From assembly GCA_964476895.1 (NCBI GenBank), contig CAYZCS010000002.1, positions 1 to 54,187 of the forward strand: 54,187 nt of DNA. The letters are read 5' to 3'. Made by a program: the position numbers and the translations under genes. Positions 23,294 to 31,438 of the stretch are shown one piece after another. Source of the DNA: JALYJZ01 sp964476895 (GTDB lineage: Bacteria > Patescibacteriota > SICC01). Position 1 is the first letter of the stretch. Each line of letters opens with the position of its first letter. Below the pieces are notes generated by a model. The model saw only the letters and a list, made by a program, of their open reading frames with translations, did no database searches and had not been told where the DNA came from.

Positions 23294-23753
23294 GCTGGCG
23301 ACGAAGCTTCTGAGTGATTGCGGGCAGGCTCCCCCGGTCGTCCTGCGTGAGGTTTTTAAGCATGTGGCAGGAAAGATGCCAATAGCGGTAAAGCCAGTCG
23401 ACGGGTCAGAGCAGTTTGATGGAGTCCGTCTTACCAACGGGAACAAGATCGTAATTGCTTATAACAAGAACAAACCACCAACTCGCCAGCGCTTTACCCT
23501 GGCCCATGAGTTAGGGCACTGCCTCCTGGGGCACGGGGAACAAGGCAGCACACTAGATCTCTCAAGCAAAGAGCCAGAAGAGATCGAAGCCAATGCATTC
23601 GCAGCTGAGCTTTTGATCCCGCGGCGGGCCTTAGCTGAAGAGGTCGCCCAAAATGGGTTTGATCCCGAGACAACGGCGCGGCGCTACAAGGTGAGTGTCT
23701 CCGCACTTTGGTGGCGGCTTCGCGAGACAAACCTGATGATGAAGGTGCGCTAA
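23256..23753 (+). CDS. ImmA/IrrE-family metallopeptidase
   Basis: A 165-residue zinc peptidase: H84-E85-x-x-H88 in FTLAHELGHCLLGH and third ligand E111 in EEIEANAFAAELLIP, the IrrE/ImmA signature. The C-terminal region (ARRYKVSVSALWWRLRE) is a small helical domain typical of these anti-repressors. It should cleave the co-encoded XRE protein and so derepress the divergent operon. GGGAG precedes the ATG, which is embedded in the end of the XRE gene. GC content is visibly lower than that of flanking core genes. Confidence 0.9.
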   Translation: MEATPPGRRAAAKLATKLLSDCGQAPPVVLREVFKHVAGKMPIAVKPVDGSEQFDGVRLTNGNKIVIAYNKNKPPTRQRFTLAHELGHCLLGHGEQGSTLDLSSKEPEEIEANAFAAELLIPRRALAEEVAQNGFDPETTARRYKVSVSALWWRLRETNLMMKVR

Positions 23754-23791
23754 CGATTCCTTGAATTGCCTCTCTCTGGGATAGTTGGTAG

Positions 23792-24016
23792 GTGAAGGAT
23801 GCTTCTCAGCGAGGGATGGCTGCGGCGAAGAAAGACGGAATGCCCCGGCAGGCGCGATCTGGCGGGCGGGCGCTCGATGTATGGGCAGTGCCGCGTGAGA
23901 AACCGGATATGGATCGGTTCGTGGCGGTGCTGGTGACGCTGGCGCTAAGGCGCGTAGAGAAGGAGCAGGCAGCGAAGCAGGCTGGGCCAGAAGGAAGCGG
24001 GAGCAAGCGATCCTAG
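23792..24016 (+). CDS. Possible small basic hypothetical protein
   Basis: A 74-codon frame beginning with GTG. The product is basic with one helix (MDRFVAVLVTLALRRVEKEQ) and ends in a Gly/Ser/Lys tail. It follows the ImmA-type gene by 38 bases on the same strand. No good ribosome site is visible and no family is recognised, so it may not be real. Confidence 0.35.
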   Translation: MKDASQRGMAAAKKDGMPRQARSGGRALDVWAVPREKPDMDRFVAVLVTLALRRVEKEQAAKQAGPEGSGSKRS

Positions 24017-24087
24017 GCATTGGAGCCGTAGAGGCGACGATGGAGCTCAGCGAGAGACCTCCGGATCTTCGGGTTTGAGAACTGCCC

Positions 24088-24124
24088 AGTTAGCTCCACC
24101 GATTGGTACTAAATTTCTAGAATC
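24088..24124 (+). repeat. Right imperfect direct repeat at the island edge
   Basis: Partner of the copy at 22111-22147. The rest of the 24017-24204 gap is AT-rich and shows no gene. Confidence 0.35.
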
Positions 24125-24204
24125 TCTTTCTTGCGTATTTTTAACGGTAAACAGCTGCTACCCTAGTTGGTTAGGAATGGTTTCCCACGCTTTGTCTAGA
24201 AAAT

Positions 24205-24891
24205 TTATATAATCTTCCCCATCACCACCGCTCTCGCCCGGCAGTGCGCATGGTCATACCCCATGCCTCGTACCTCTTCCCACGATGCTTCATACCAACG
24301 GTTGCCTCCGTCATGCTTGAGGTAATACACCTCAGAGAATGGAATCTTTCCCCGCTCTAGCAGTCGATCAAGATACATGTTGTAGCCGAGCGGCACCGTG
24401 AGGAAGATTTCACCACCAGACGCCAAAAGTGAACGAAGGTGTGTGATTACCCGTGGAATCTTTTGTGAATCCCGTTGCTCAAGGTTTGGCCGAGTGTCGT
24501 TGGTCATCGCGATACTGTCCCAGCCGATGTGCTCAATGGTAGAGATACTAATGATCAAGTCATACGGCTCCTCCGCCATGAAATCAAGAATGTCATGGTT
24601 GATTACACGCGGCCCCGGCTCGTACTTATCCACCACATCATGGCGATGACCGCGGCGGAAGTAGTATGGAGTGACGTTCCCCACCTCAAGGATTCGCTGA
24701 CCGCGGTAGCGGCGGAGTATCTCCCGAGCTAACGGCAATTCCACCTGCCGCTCGTTTAGCCAGGTGGAGTTGTATGAATGGCGGATGTAACGGTACCGTT
24801 TCTCGCCAAGTCGGAAGTACTGCGGTACGTACCGTTGTGGAGCAACAGCTACTTGGTGCTTTAGCTGCCGAAGGGCATCCAGCACATCCAT
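24205..24891 (-). CDS. SAM-dependent methyltransferase
   Basis: A 228-residue class I methyltransferase: motif I ILEVGNVTPYYF (~65), acidic post-I VVDKYEPG, motif II NHDILDF, motif IV DLIISISTIEHIGWD and motif VI GGEIFLTVPLGYN. The EVGN start and STIEHIGWD resemble orphan methyltransferases found beside glycan genes, but no substrate can be inferred. ATG 24891 is preferred to an in-frame TTG 12 codons upstream. It lies in the AT-rich patch and is divergent from the minimal XRE gene; horizontal acquisition is plausible. Confidence 0.78.
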   Translation of the reverse strand: MDVLDALRQLKHQVAVAPQRYVPQYFRLGEKRYRYIRHSYNSTWLNERQVELPLAREILRRYRGQRILEVGNVTPYYFRRGHRHDVVDKYEPGPRVINHDILDFMAEEPYDLIISISTIEHIGWDSIAMTNDTRPNLEQRDSQKIPRVITHLRSLLASGGEIFLTVPLGYNMYLDRLLERGKIPFSEVYYLKHDGGNRWYEASWEEVRGMGYDHAHCRARAVVMGKII

Positions 24892-24937
24892 ACAATCAAG
24901 GCTAGCAAATGATAGTAATAGTATCAAATGTTAGTCA

Positions 24938-24943
24938 TAGGCT
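24938..24943 (+). promoter_or_regulatory. -10-like TAGGCT before the minimal XRE gene
   Basis: TAGGCT followed by six bases and the ATG; leaderless-type spacing. Confidence 0.4.
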
Positions 24944-24949
24944 TGCGGT

Positions 24950-25177
24950 ATGGTTACTACCGCAGAAGCACGGTTTCTCAATAGCGTCAGCAAGCGGATC
25001 GCAGAGAAGCGAAAGGCAATAGGATACTCTCAGCTCAGACTTGCTAAAGAGAGCGGCCTGACAGAACGGCACATCGGTCATATCGAGCAGGGTCGTCGGA
25101 GACCCACACTCTTAACTCTCTATCGCCTCGCACGGGGACTCGACGTGGACGTTTCAGAACTATTAAAGGAACTATAG
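24950..25177 (+). CDS. Minimal XRE-family DNA-binding protein
   Basis: 75 residues, essentially only a Cro/CI helix-turn-helix: SVSKRIAEKRKAIGYSQLRL, ESGLTERHIGHIEQGRRRPT and LARGLDVDVSELL. Such single-domain proteins are often controllers (C proteins) of restriction-modification genes or orphan antitoxins. Here the only partner is the divergent methyltransferase, and no restriction enzyme is adjacent. Base composition is AT-rich. Confidence 0.82.
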   Translation: MVTTAEARFLNSVSKRIAEKRKAIGYSQLRLAKESGLTERHIGHIEQGRRRPTLLTLYRLARGLDVDVSELLKEL

Positions 25178-25262
25178 GCAAGCAGCCCCTAGCAACGCAA
25201 CTAAATCTCCCTGTTGCTTTATAATTCACACAAGCAATCTACCATAAGGCCAGCAGGCCGTC

Positions 25263-25281
25263 AGTCCGGGCGCTCCGGACT
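25263..25281 (-). terminator. Hairpin overlapping the subtilase stop codon
   Basis: AGTCCGG and CCGGACT (7 bp, five-base loop) overlap the stop codon of the subtilase gene. No U-tract follows, so its efficiency is doubtful. The rest of 25178-25262 holds nothing else recognisable. Confidence 0.4.
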
Positions 25282-28200
25282 AGTACAGGTTCGCGATCGA
25301 CACGCCGGTGTAGTAGAACCCGAGAATCGTCGCGTAGCTCTGGCCGGCCGCGGCACGCCGGTAGGCACCCCACTGGCTCATACCGATGCCGTGCCCGAAT
25401 CCCTTGCCGGAGAAAATGAAGTCCGTGCCGCTCTTGCTAACGCCCGTCACCTGCGAACTCGGTAGGCCCAGCCGGCTGCGGTGGGTATCGGCCGCCAGCG
25501 TGTAATCCTTGGTCGCGCAGCCGCTCCCCGAGAGCCGCACCGTCTTCATCCGGCCGGAGGCGTACGTTGCCGGAACGCTGACGCCGGTCACCGTGCAGCC
25601 GTAGCCGTAGTTCGTCTTGATTGTGTCGCGGGCGGTCGTGTCCGGCCAGAGATGGTCGGTGTCGGACGCCAACGAGTAGCCATCGGACTTGCCGCGCAGG
25701 TAGTCGATCGGGTTGCCGCCCCAGACTTCCTCGTTCGAGGCGGTGTGGCCGGCCGCGTTCGAGCTGTAGAACGCCTGGATCAGGTTGCCGTCGCGCTTGA
25801 CCACTTTCCCCTTGGTCGCGCTGATCGCGCTCACGTGGTTCGGCTGGATCGCCTCACGGTTGTAACCGCGGTAGACCTGGTCGCGGGTGTCGTCGTACAG
25901 GTCGAAGATGTCGGTCTTCGGGGCGTTGATCTGCCGGGCCGCGTAGGTGCGTGCCGCTACGACCTGCGTCTTGATCGCCTCGGTCGGCCAGGAATCCGGC
26001 ACCTCACCGAGGCCGCGTAAATACTCCTCGAGGTACAGCGTGTTCACCGCCCAGCTGCCGACGGTACCGTTGCGGATCGCAATGGAACCACGGAACCGGT
26101 TGTTCGAGCCGCCGTCGGCCAGATCGGAGACCGTGAAGAGGTTCGTGGCGCCCTGCTCGGCGGTGAGGGCGCAACACGAGGTGATCGTCCCGCTCGGCAG
26201 GATCGCCTGGTAGGAAGAGCCGGTATACCGGAGCGTGACGGTCTGTCCGGCGCTGGCCGTACCGCGGACCGCCCCAAGCACGTCCCGGATCGTCACGGTA
26301 CCGTCCGACGTGAACGTCATCGAACCCTGCTGCGCCAACCCCACGTCGATCGGGTGGCTGACCGTCATGTTCCAGTAGATGCCGATGTCGCGCAGCCAGG
26401 CGATTCCCTCCACGACCGGGCGGAAGTATTCCTTGTACGTCCCAGGGGCCGGGTCGCCGACGACGTCGAATTCGAACTCACCGACTTCGCCGGGCGCGAT
26501 GGTCGTCTCACCGTCCACGTTCTTGCCCGTGTCCGTTATGTTCCGCGTGAGCTTGATCCGATTCATGCCGACCCAGCCGGCGGCCGTCCCGTCGTTCGTG
26601 AATCCGGAAAGCCGGTCCTGCGGCCGGTCGGTACCGAGCCGGACCGGGTTCGAGCCGTCCGATTGCCAGTTCGAGGAACCGATGTTCTTGAGGCGGATGC
26701 TCACGGTAGCGGTCGCGCCTTCTTCCATCACCGGATGGGCGCTCTGGCTCACCCACTCGTAGTCATACGCCTGCGATGGTACGACGATGGACCAGTAGAT
26801 GCCGATGTCCTTCAGCCAGGAGAAACGCTCGATCAGCGGCTGGAAGTATTCCTTGTGATTGGTGCCGCCGGACGGCGCCTTGAAATCGAACCGGAACCGG
26901 GCGGTCTCGCCGGGCTCGACCGTATTTGTCTCGGTGAGGACACCGCCGGACACCGTCCCCTTGAACGCGCCGATGCGGTTCGGAACCTGCCAGGTGTCGT
27001 TGTAGGTGATGCTCGAACGGTCCCGGGTGCGGCTGGTACCCAGCTTGAAGTCGAATAACGTGTCGTTGCGCCAGGTACCGCTCCCGGTGTTCTTCAGGTC
27101 GATCGTCACCTCCTGCCGTTCGTTCGGCTGCATCACGCCGCTGGTGTTGGTCTGGCTGACATACTGGTAGGCGTAGGTTTCCCCCGACACCGTCGGTTCC
27201 AGGTACATTCCCCAATCCTCAAGCCAGGTCACGCCTTCGGCGACCGGCTGGAAGTATTCCCGGAGGTTCGCCACGGTGGTCCGCGGTGGCGCCGTCATCG
27301 TGAAGCTGAACCGGGCGGTTTCGCCGGGCTCGATGGTGCCGATGGTCGTGACCGAACCGTCGCCTTCGACGCGCCCCGCAAAGCTTCCCGTCCGGTTGGG
27401 CGCCAGCCAGGTCGAGTTATAGAACGGCGATACGCGATCGCGCGGATGACTCGTGCCGAGCCGGACCGGATTAGAGCCGGTATTCGACCAGGCCAGCGAA
27501 CCGGTGTTCTTGAAGTCCACGTGTACCGTCGCATCCTCCCCCGGACTGATCGAGGGGTGCGCCGACTGCCCGGCCCAGCGTGCCGAATACGGCTTGAGCT
27601 GGTCCAGCGCGCGCTTGGCGTTAAGCCGTCCATGGCCGTAGAGATCGGTCCGGGTGGCCCCGTTCATGCCGGATACCTTGTCCGCGGACTTGTGAAGGAT
27701 GCTCCTGACCTGGGCCGTGGTCAGTCCCGGGTTGATGCTCTTGAGCAGGCTCGCCACACCGGCCACGTGCGGCGTGGAGAGCGAGGTGCCGCTGGCGTTG
27801 ATGTAGCTCGTAGTGCTGAGCCCGGCGCCCCGGATGCCGGAACCCGGCGCGACCAGGTCCAGTTCCGGACCTCCGTTGGAGTAGCTGGCACGGACGTCGG
27901 TCGAACCGGTAGCACCGACGGCAATCGCGTCCGGGTGTTTGGCCGGATAATCCACCACGGTCGAAGAGCCGTCGTTGCCGGAGGCGGCGACCACGATGGT
28001 CCCGCGGCCCGTCGCATACTCGATGGCCGCGTCGGTCATGGCGTCGCTGTCCACACCGAACGCGCCCAAGCTGAGGTTCGCGGTCTTCGCACCTACGACG
28101 GAAGCGTACCGGATACCCTCGGCCACGTCGGAGAAGAAGCCGAACCCATCGCTGTCGAGGACCTTCACCGCGACGATCTTCGCCTGCCAGTCCACACCGG

Positions 28201-28975
28201 CGATACCGGTGGCGTTATCGGTCGCGGCGCCGGTGACCGACGAGGTCAGGGTGCCGTGGCCGTGGTCATCCAATGGGCCGTCGGCGTCATTCTGGAAGAC
28301 GCCGCTTTCCGGCTGGGTCGCGTTCACGAAATCCATTCCGTGATAATCGTCGATGTACCCGTTTCCATCATCGTCGATACCGTTGTCGGGCGTTTCGCCG
28401 GCGTTCGTCCACATCCGTGCGGTCAGGTCCTCGTGACTCCGGTTCACCCCCGTATCGATGTTGGCGGACAGGAGCGAATCGTCACCGATGGTCCGGTCCC
28501 ACGCCTGCGGGGCGTCGATCTTCGGCAGGTTCCACTGGTGAGACGCGTACTGCGGGTCGTCCGGTGTCCGGGTGGCGGTGACCACGTAGTCGGGAGTCGC
28601 CTGCGTAACGCCCGGGACTGCGGCCACGGATTGCCGCTCCGACTCGAGCGGACCGTCGATTGCCAGCAGGTAGGTGTCGGGCAGGGTAGTCGGCGTGAGC
28701 CGGTCGCCGAATCGGGCCTTGGCCTCGTCGCCCGCCAGGGTCACGACCAGGCGGTCTGCCGCCGCCTTGGCTTCACGGCCGTCCACCTCCACCCGCTCGA
28801 CGGGTTGGCCGGCGACTTCGGTAACGCGCTCGATCCGCTCGACGGTGTCGAGCGCTGCCGGGGCCGCCGGGGCGGCCTGACGGGAGAGAAGGACGACGCC
28901 GGCTATCGCCGTCACTGCTGCGCAGGCCGTGACGATAGCCGAATGGGCGAGAATCCTTCTGGTGCTCCGTGTCAT
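25280..28975 (-). CDS. Secreted subtilisin-like protease with three NBR1-type Ig modules and a SpoIID domain
   Basis: A 1,231-residue exoprotein. A signal anchor (residues ~10-32) and an inhibitor-like propeptide (~70-135) precede a peptidase S8 domain (~145-460) with catalytic D174 (NIDTGV), H240 (HGHGT), oxyanion N334 (SGND) and S398 (GTSLSTPHVAG). Three NBR1-like Ig modules follow (~465-600, 604-735, 740-875), each with an NTG/NIG...W and LGT...RDR pattern. The last ~330 residues are SpoIID: YLRGLGEVPDSWP with the putative catalytic glutamate E991, QVVAARTYA, and GKGFGHGIGMSQWGAY. SpoIID enzymes are lytic transglycosylases acting on denuded glycan. A consensus promoter precedes the gene. 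Confidence 0.93.
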   Translation of the reverse strand: MTRSTRRILAHSAIVTACAAVTAIAGVVLLSRQAAPAAPAALDTVERIERVTEVAGQPVERVEVDGREAKAAADRLVVTLAGDEAKARFGDRLTPTTLPDTYLLAIDGPLESERQSVAAVPGVTQATPDYVVTATRTPDDPQYASHQWNLPKIDAPQAWDRTIGDDSLLSANIDTGVNRSHEDLTARMWTNAGETPDNGIDDDGNGYIDDYHGMDFVNATQPESGVFQNDADGPLDDHGHGTLTSSVTGAATDNATGIAGVDWQAKIVAVKVLDSDGFGFFSDVAEGIRYASVVGAKTANLSLGAFGVDSDAMTDAAIEYATGRGTIVVAASGNDGSSTVVDYPAKHPDAIAVGATGSTDVRASYSNGGPELDLVAPGSGIRGAGLSTTSYINASGTSLSTPHVAGVASLLKSINPGLTTAQVRSILHKSADKVSGMNGATRTDLYGHGRLNAKRALDQLKPYSARWAGQSAHPSISPGEDATVHVDFKNTGSLAWSNTGSNPVRLGTSHPRDRVSPFYNSTWLAPNRTGSFAGRVEGDGSVTTIGTIEPGETARFSFTMTAPPRTTVANLREYFQPVAEGVTWLEDWGMYLEPTVSGETYAYQYVSQTNTSGVMQPNERQEVTIDLKNTGSGTWRNDTLFDFKLGTSRTRDRSSITYNDTWQVPNRIGAFKGTVSGGVLTETNTVEPGETARFRFDFKAPSGGTNHKEYFQPLIERFSWLKDIGIYWSIVVPSQAYDYEWVSQSAHPVMEEGATATVSIRLKNIGSSNWQSDGSNPVRLGTDRPQDRLSGFTNDGTAAGWVGMNRIKLTRNITDTGKNVDGETTIAPGEVGEFEFDVVGDPAPGTYKEYFRPVVEGIAWLRDIGIYWNMTVSHPIDVGLAQQGSMTFTSDGTVTIRDVLGAVRGTASAGQTVTLRYTGSSYQAILPSGTITSCCALTAEQGATNLFTVSDLADGGSNNRFRGSIAIRNGTVGSWAVNTLYLEEYLRGLGEVPDSWPTEAIKTQVVAARTYAARQINAPKTDIFDLYDDTRDQVYRGYNREAIQPNHVSAISATKGKVVKRDGNLIQAFYSSNAAGHTASNEEVWGGNPIDYLRGKSDGYSLASDTDHLWPDTTARDTIKTNYGYGCTVTGVSVPATYASGRMKTVRLSGSGCATKDYTLAADTHRSRLGLPSSQVTGVSKSGTDFIFSGKGFGHGIGMSQWGAYRRAAAGQSYATILGFYYTGVSIANLY

Positions 28976-28998
28976 GTTGGTTTCTAGAAAATTGTCTA

Positions 28999-29027
28999 AG
29001 CATAGCGAAAAAAGAGCCGTTTGTCAA
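28999..29027 (-). promoter_or_regulatory. Consensus sigma-70 promoter of the subtilase-SpoIID gene
   Basis: Minus-strand TTGACA, 17-base spacer, TATGCT; 23-base leader to the ATG. It is the strongest canonical promoter seen in the window. Confidence 0.75.
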
Positions 29028-29062
29028 GTCTCCCTGCCGCATCCCCGCGCCTAGAGGTCTGA

Positions 29063-29068
29063 TATGCT
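29063..29068 (+). promoter_or_regulatory. -10 box TATGCT for the HAD-like gene
   Basis: TATGCT lies six bases before the ATG, predicting a leaderless transcript. Confidence 0.5.
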
Positions 29069-29074
29069 GCTCGT

Positions 29075-29647
29075 ATGCAAAAACCGACCATCCTCTATGA
29101 CCTGTCCGCGATCGTGCACGATGACCTCGCCGCCGAAGCGGGAACTATCGCCGAAACGCTGGAGCGTTCGGAGGATGACGTGATCGCCGCGGTCGCCGAA
29201 TCGAAACCGGCCTACGACCGCGGAGAGATCACCCAGAGCGAGCACTGGGGTCAGGTCGCGCTCAAGTTGGCCCTTGAGGAAATCGACACGTTGTCCATGT
29301 TCGCGATCAACGGCGCGGAGGTGGAGCAATCGGTGCTCGGACGGATTCGCGTGCAATCGCCGACGCACGTGCTCGGCCTGGTCTCCGACGCCACGCCGGA
29401 TTTCGTGGGTCATTTCCGGAAACGCTACCAGCTCGACGAGCTGCTGCACGTACATGTGATCGGCTCGGAGCTCGACGAAAACCGCGACTATCCGGGCCTG
29501 CTCAAGCTGTCAGCGGAGCGGCTCCAGCACCCGCGGGAGGGGCTGCCGTTCGTGGATATCAAGCCGGTGCACCTGGAAACCGCCAAGGGTCTCGGCATGC
29601 GGCCGTTCGACGTCCGGGAGCATCCCGGGGTGTTCCCCGGTCATTGA
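29075..29647 (+). CDS. Degenerate HAD-superfamily protein
   Basis: A 190-residue protein with the layout of a class IA HAD phosphatase: motif I region ILYDLSAIV (~5-13), helical cap (~15-70), motif II GLVSDATPDFV, and motif IV region FVDIKPVHLETAKGLGM (~165). The second catalytic aspartate of DxD is serine (S11), the usual lysine motif III is not evident (only SAERLQHPREG), and one of the paired motif IV aspartates is replaced. It is therefore probably not an active phosphatase and may bind a ligand or partner. Confidence 0.7.
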   Translation: MQKPTILYDLSAIVHDDLAAEAGTIAETLERSEDDVIAAVAESKPAYDRGEITQSEHWGQVALKLALEEIDTLSMFAINGAEVEQSVLGRIRVQSPTHVLGLVSDATPDFVGHFRKRYQLDELLHVHVIGSELDENRDYPGLLKLSAERLQHPREGLPFVDIKPVHLETAKGLGMRPFDVREHPGVFPGH

Positions 29648-29672
29648 ACTTGTTCCAAAGCCGGCGAAACGC

Positions 29673-30911
29673 TCATCGTCCTTTGGCTGCTTTCAGGAGC
29701 AGCTTCGGGAGCGAGCTACCCATCTTCAGGCGGCGCACGTCGAACGTGCGGGTGCGAACGTTCTCTTTCCCTTGGATCAGGTCTGCCAACGTTATGCCGG
29801 ATACGGTGCCGTTGGTAAGCCCCCACTTCATGAAGGCCGTCGCCACGTAGAGACACTTCGATCCCGGGAGGAGCTTGCCAATCAACGGCATGTTGTCTAT
29901 CGAGAGGTAGTCCCAGGTGTTCCAGCGGTATTCGACCGGACCGGCGTTGAGCCGCTCCCGGGCATAGCCCGCCAGCCGCCGGTACCGCCGGTTAGCGGTG
30001 CCGCCGCCGAAGTACGGCACGTGGCTTTCGCCACCGACCAGGAGCAGGTCGGTGCCGTCCACGGTAACCGGCAGGATGGAGCGCAGCGGTCCGTCGTAGG
30101 TGATGTACATACCGCGCAGGCCGTTGCTCGGTTTGGTCGCCACGACGTAGGATTGCAGCGGATATTCGATCGTGCAGTAGAGTCCGCGGCTTGCCGGTTG
30201 GAACGGCACGTTCGTGGCCATGATCACGTGTGGAGCGGTAACCGTGCCGTCTGCCGTCTCGACCCGGCACGGCTTTCCGTCTTTGATGCCGCTCACCTTG
30301 ACCTTGCTTCGCTCGAAGATCCGACCGCCATTGCCCTGGACGGCCTCTGCCAATCCGAGCAAGTACTTACGGGAGTGGAACTTGGCCTGACCGGTGAATC
30401 GAACGGCGCCTTGGACGGAAAACGGCAGCGGCGTCTCGACCGTGAATTCGGCCGGCAGTCCCAGCTCCCTGGCGGTCCGGGCCTCCGCTTTGAAAGCCGC
30501 GACCCGGTCGGCCCGTTCCGTAAAGACATAATTGTCATCACGCTGCCAGTCGCAGTCGATGCCCTCCTGCGTGATGATACCTTCGATCTCACCGATCGCG
30601 GTTTGGTTCGCCTCGGCATAGGTCCGCGCGGCCTCCCTGCCGACGTCACGCGCGAGACGGTCGTACGCGAGGCCATGCTGGGACGTGACCTTGCCGGTGG
30701 TGTGGCCGGTAACGCCCGAACCGATCGTGCCCTTCTCCAGCACCGCCACCGTCAATCCGGCACGCTTCAGGAAGTAGGCCGCGGTCAGACCGACGATTCC
30801 GCCGCCGATAATCACCACATCGGCATGCGTATCGCCGGCCAGGGCCGGATAGCCGGGACTGGCCATGCTGTCCGTCCAGTACGAAACGTCCTTGCCGAGC
30901 GGTACCGCCAT
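29673..30911 (-). CDS. FAD-dependent oxidoreductase (DAO family)
   Basis: A 412-residue flavoprotein. The dinucleotide-binding motif is VVIIGGGIVGLTAAYFLKRA (~29-48). GHTTGKVTSQHGLAYDRL, EEGIDCDWQRDDNYVFT-like and WNTWDYLSIDNMPLIGKL are typical of the group that usually ends in a C-terminal Rieske [2Fe-2S] domain of about 100 residues. Here the protein ends soon after the FAD domain and no CxH...CxxH pair follows. Substrate is probably an amine or amino acid, unproven. ATG is nine bases after TACACT. Confidence 0.87.
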   Translation of the reverse strand: MAVPLGKDVSYWTDSMASPGYPALAGDTHADVVIIGGGIVGLTAAYFLKRAGLTVAVLEKGTIGSGVTGHTTGKVTSQHGLAYDRLARDVGREAARTYAEANQTAIGEIEGIITQEGIDCDWQRDDNYVFTERADRVAAFKAEARTARELGLPAEFTVETPLPFSVQGAVRFTGQAKFHSRKYLLGLAEAVQGNGGRIFERSKVKVSGIKDGKPCRVETADGTVTAPHVIMATNVPFQPASRGLYCTIEYPLQSYVVATKPSNGLRGMYITYDGPLRSILPVTVDGTDLLLVGGESHVPYFGGGTANRRYRRLAGYARERLNAGPVEYRWNTWDYLSIDNMPLIGKLLPGSKCLYVATAFMKWGLTNGTVSGITLADLIQGKENVRTRTFDVRRLKMGSSLPKLLLKAAKGR

Positions 30912-30920
30912 CGTGGGAAG

Positions 30921-30926
30921 AGTGTA
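30921..30926 (-). promoter_or_regulatory. -10 box TACACT of the FAD oxidoreductase gene
   Basis: Minus-strand TACACT, nine bases before the ATG. The remaining gap to 31051 is AT-rich and shows no gene. Confidence 0.45.
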
Positions 30927-31051
30927 CCGATGTCTCCCGTGTCGTCAATGGAAAGCTGCCTACTAAAACTAACTGTACAAACGAATTAAGGCGGATAGAT
31001 ACAGCGGTGATGTGTACACAGGCCGAGCCGCCGCAACGAATCTATCGCTTG

Positions 31052-31234
31052 TCAGTCTAAATCCGTAGGTGTAAGCGGTTCGATTCCCCGCTCTCTCATT
31101 GCCGCATTTCTGCGTTGCTCGGCTGCTAGAATCTCAGCCTGCCTCTCGGCATCAAGCCCTTCAAACCACTCCCGATTCTCCGGGAAAATTACTGCCTCGG
31201 CTTCACCAACCTCGATTTTTTTGGAATCTGACAT
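31052..31234 (-). CDS. Small acidic hypothetical protein
   Basis: A 60-residue protein starting MSDSKKIEVG, mostly one or two charged helices (EGLDAERQAEILAAEQRRNA) and a LTPTDLD end. No family is recognised. GATAAT lies ten bases before the ATG. The gap 31235-31438 beyond it is AT-rich with no further gene visible. Confidence 0.55.
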   Translation of the reverse strand: MSDSKKIEVGEAEAVIFPENREWFEGLDAERQAEILAAEQRRNAAMRERGIEPLTPTDLD

Positions 31235-31438
31235 AACGAAGTAGATTATCACATGTTAGACATCGAGAAAAACGCACTATGAACAAATCCTAGCTGCTCG
31301 TATCTAGCCAATGAAAAGCGGTTTCAATCTGATCGATCAACCGAGGGATGGTGCGGGAGATGCAGGGTGATTATGACGTGGTGTCAAAATACGCGTAGCC
31401 TGCAGAGCTCCCGGCTTATCCGTCACAACCATCCGTGT

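Noticed and set aside
27446..28987. 513-codon open frame antisense to the subtilase gene
   Set aside because: The opposite strand encodes an intact protease with catalytic motifs. The antisense frame is an artefact of GC-rich third positions, with Arg/Val/Asp-rich sequence and no motif.
28981..29004. TCTAGAAAATT shared by 24194-24204 and the subtilase leader
   Set aside because: An 11-base AT-rich match in two unrelated leaders is likely chance and has no dyad or positional logic.
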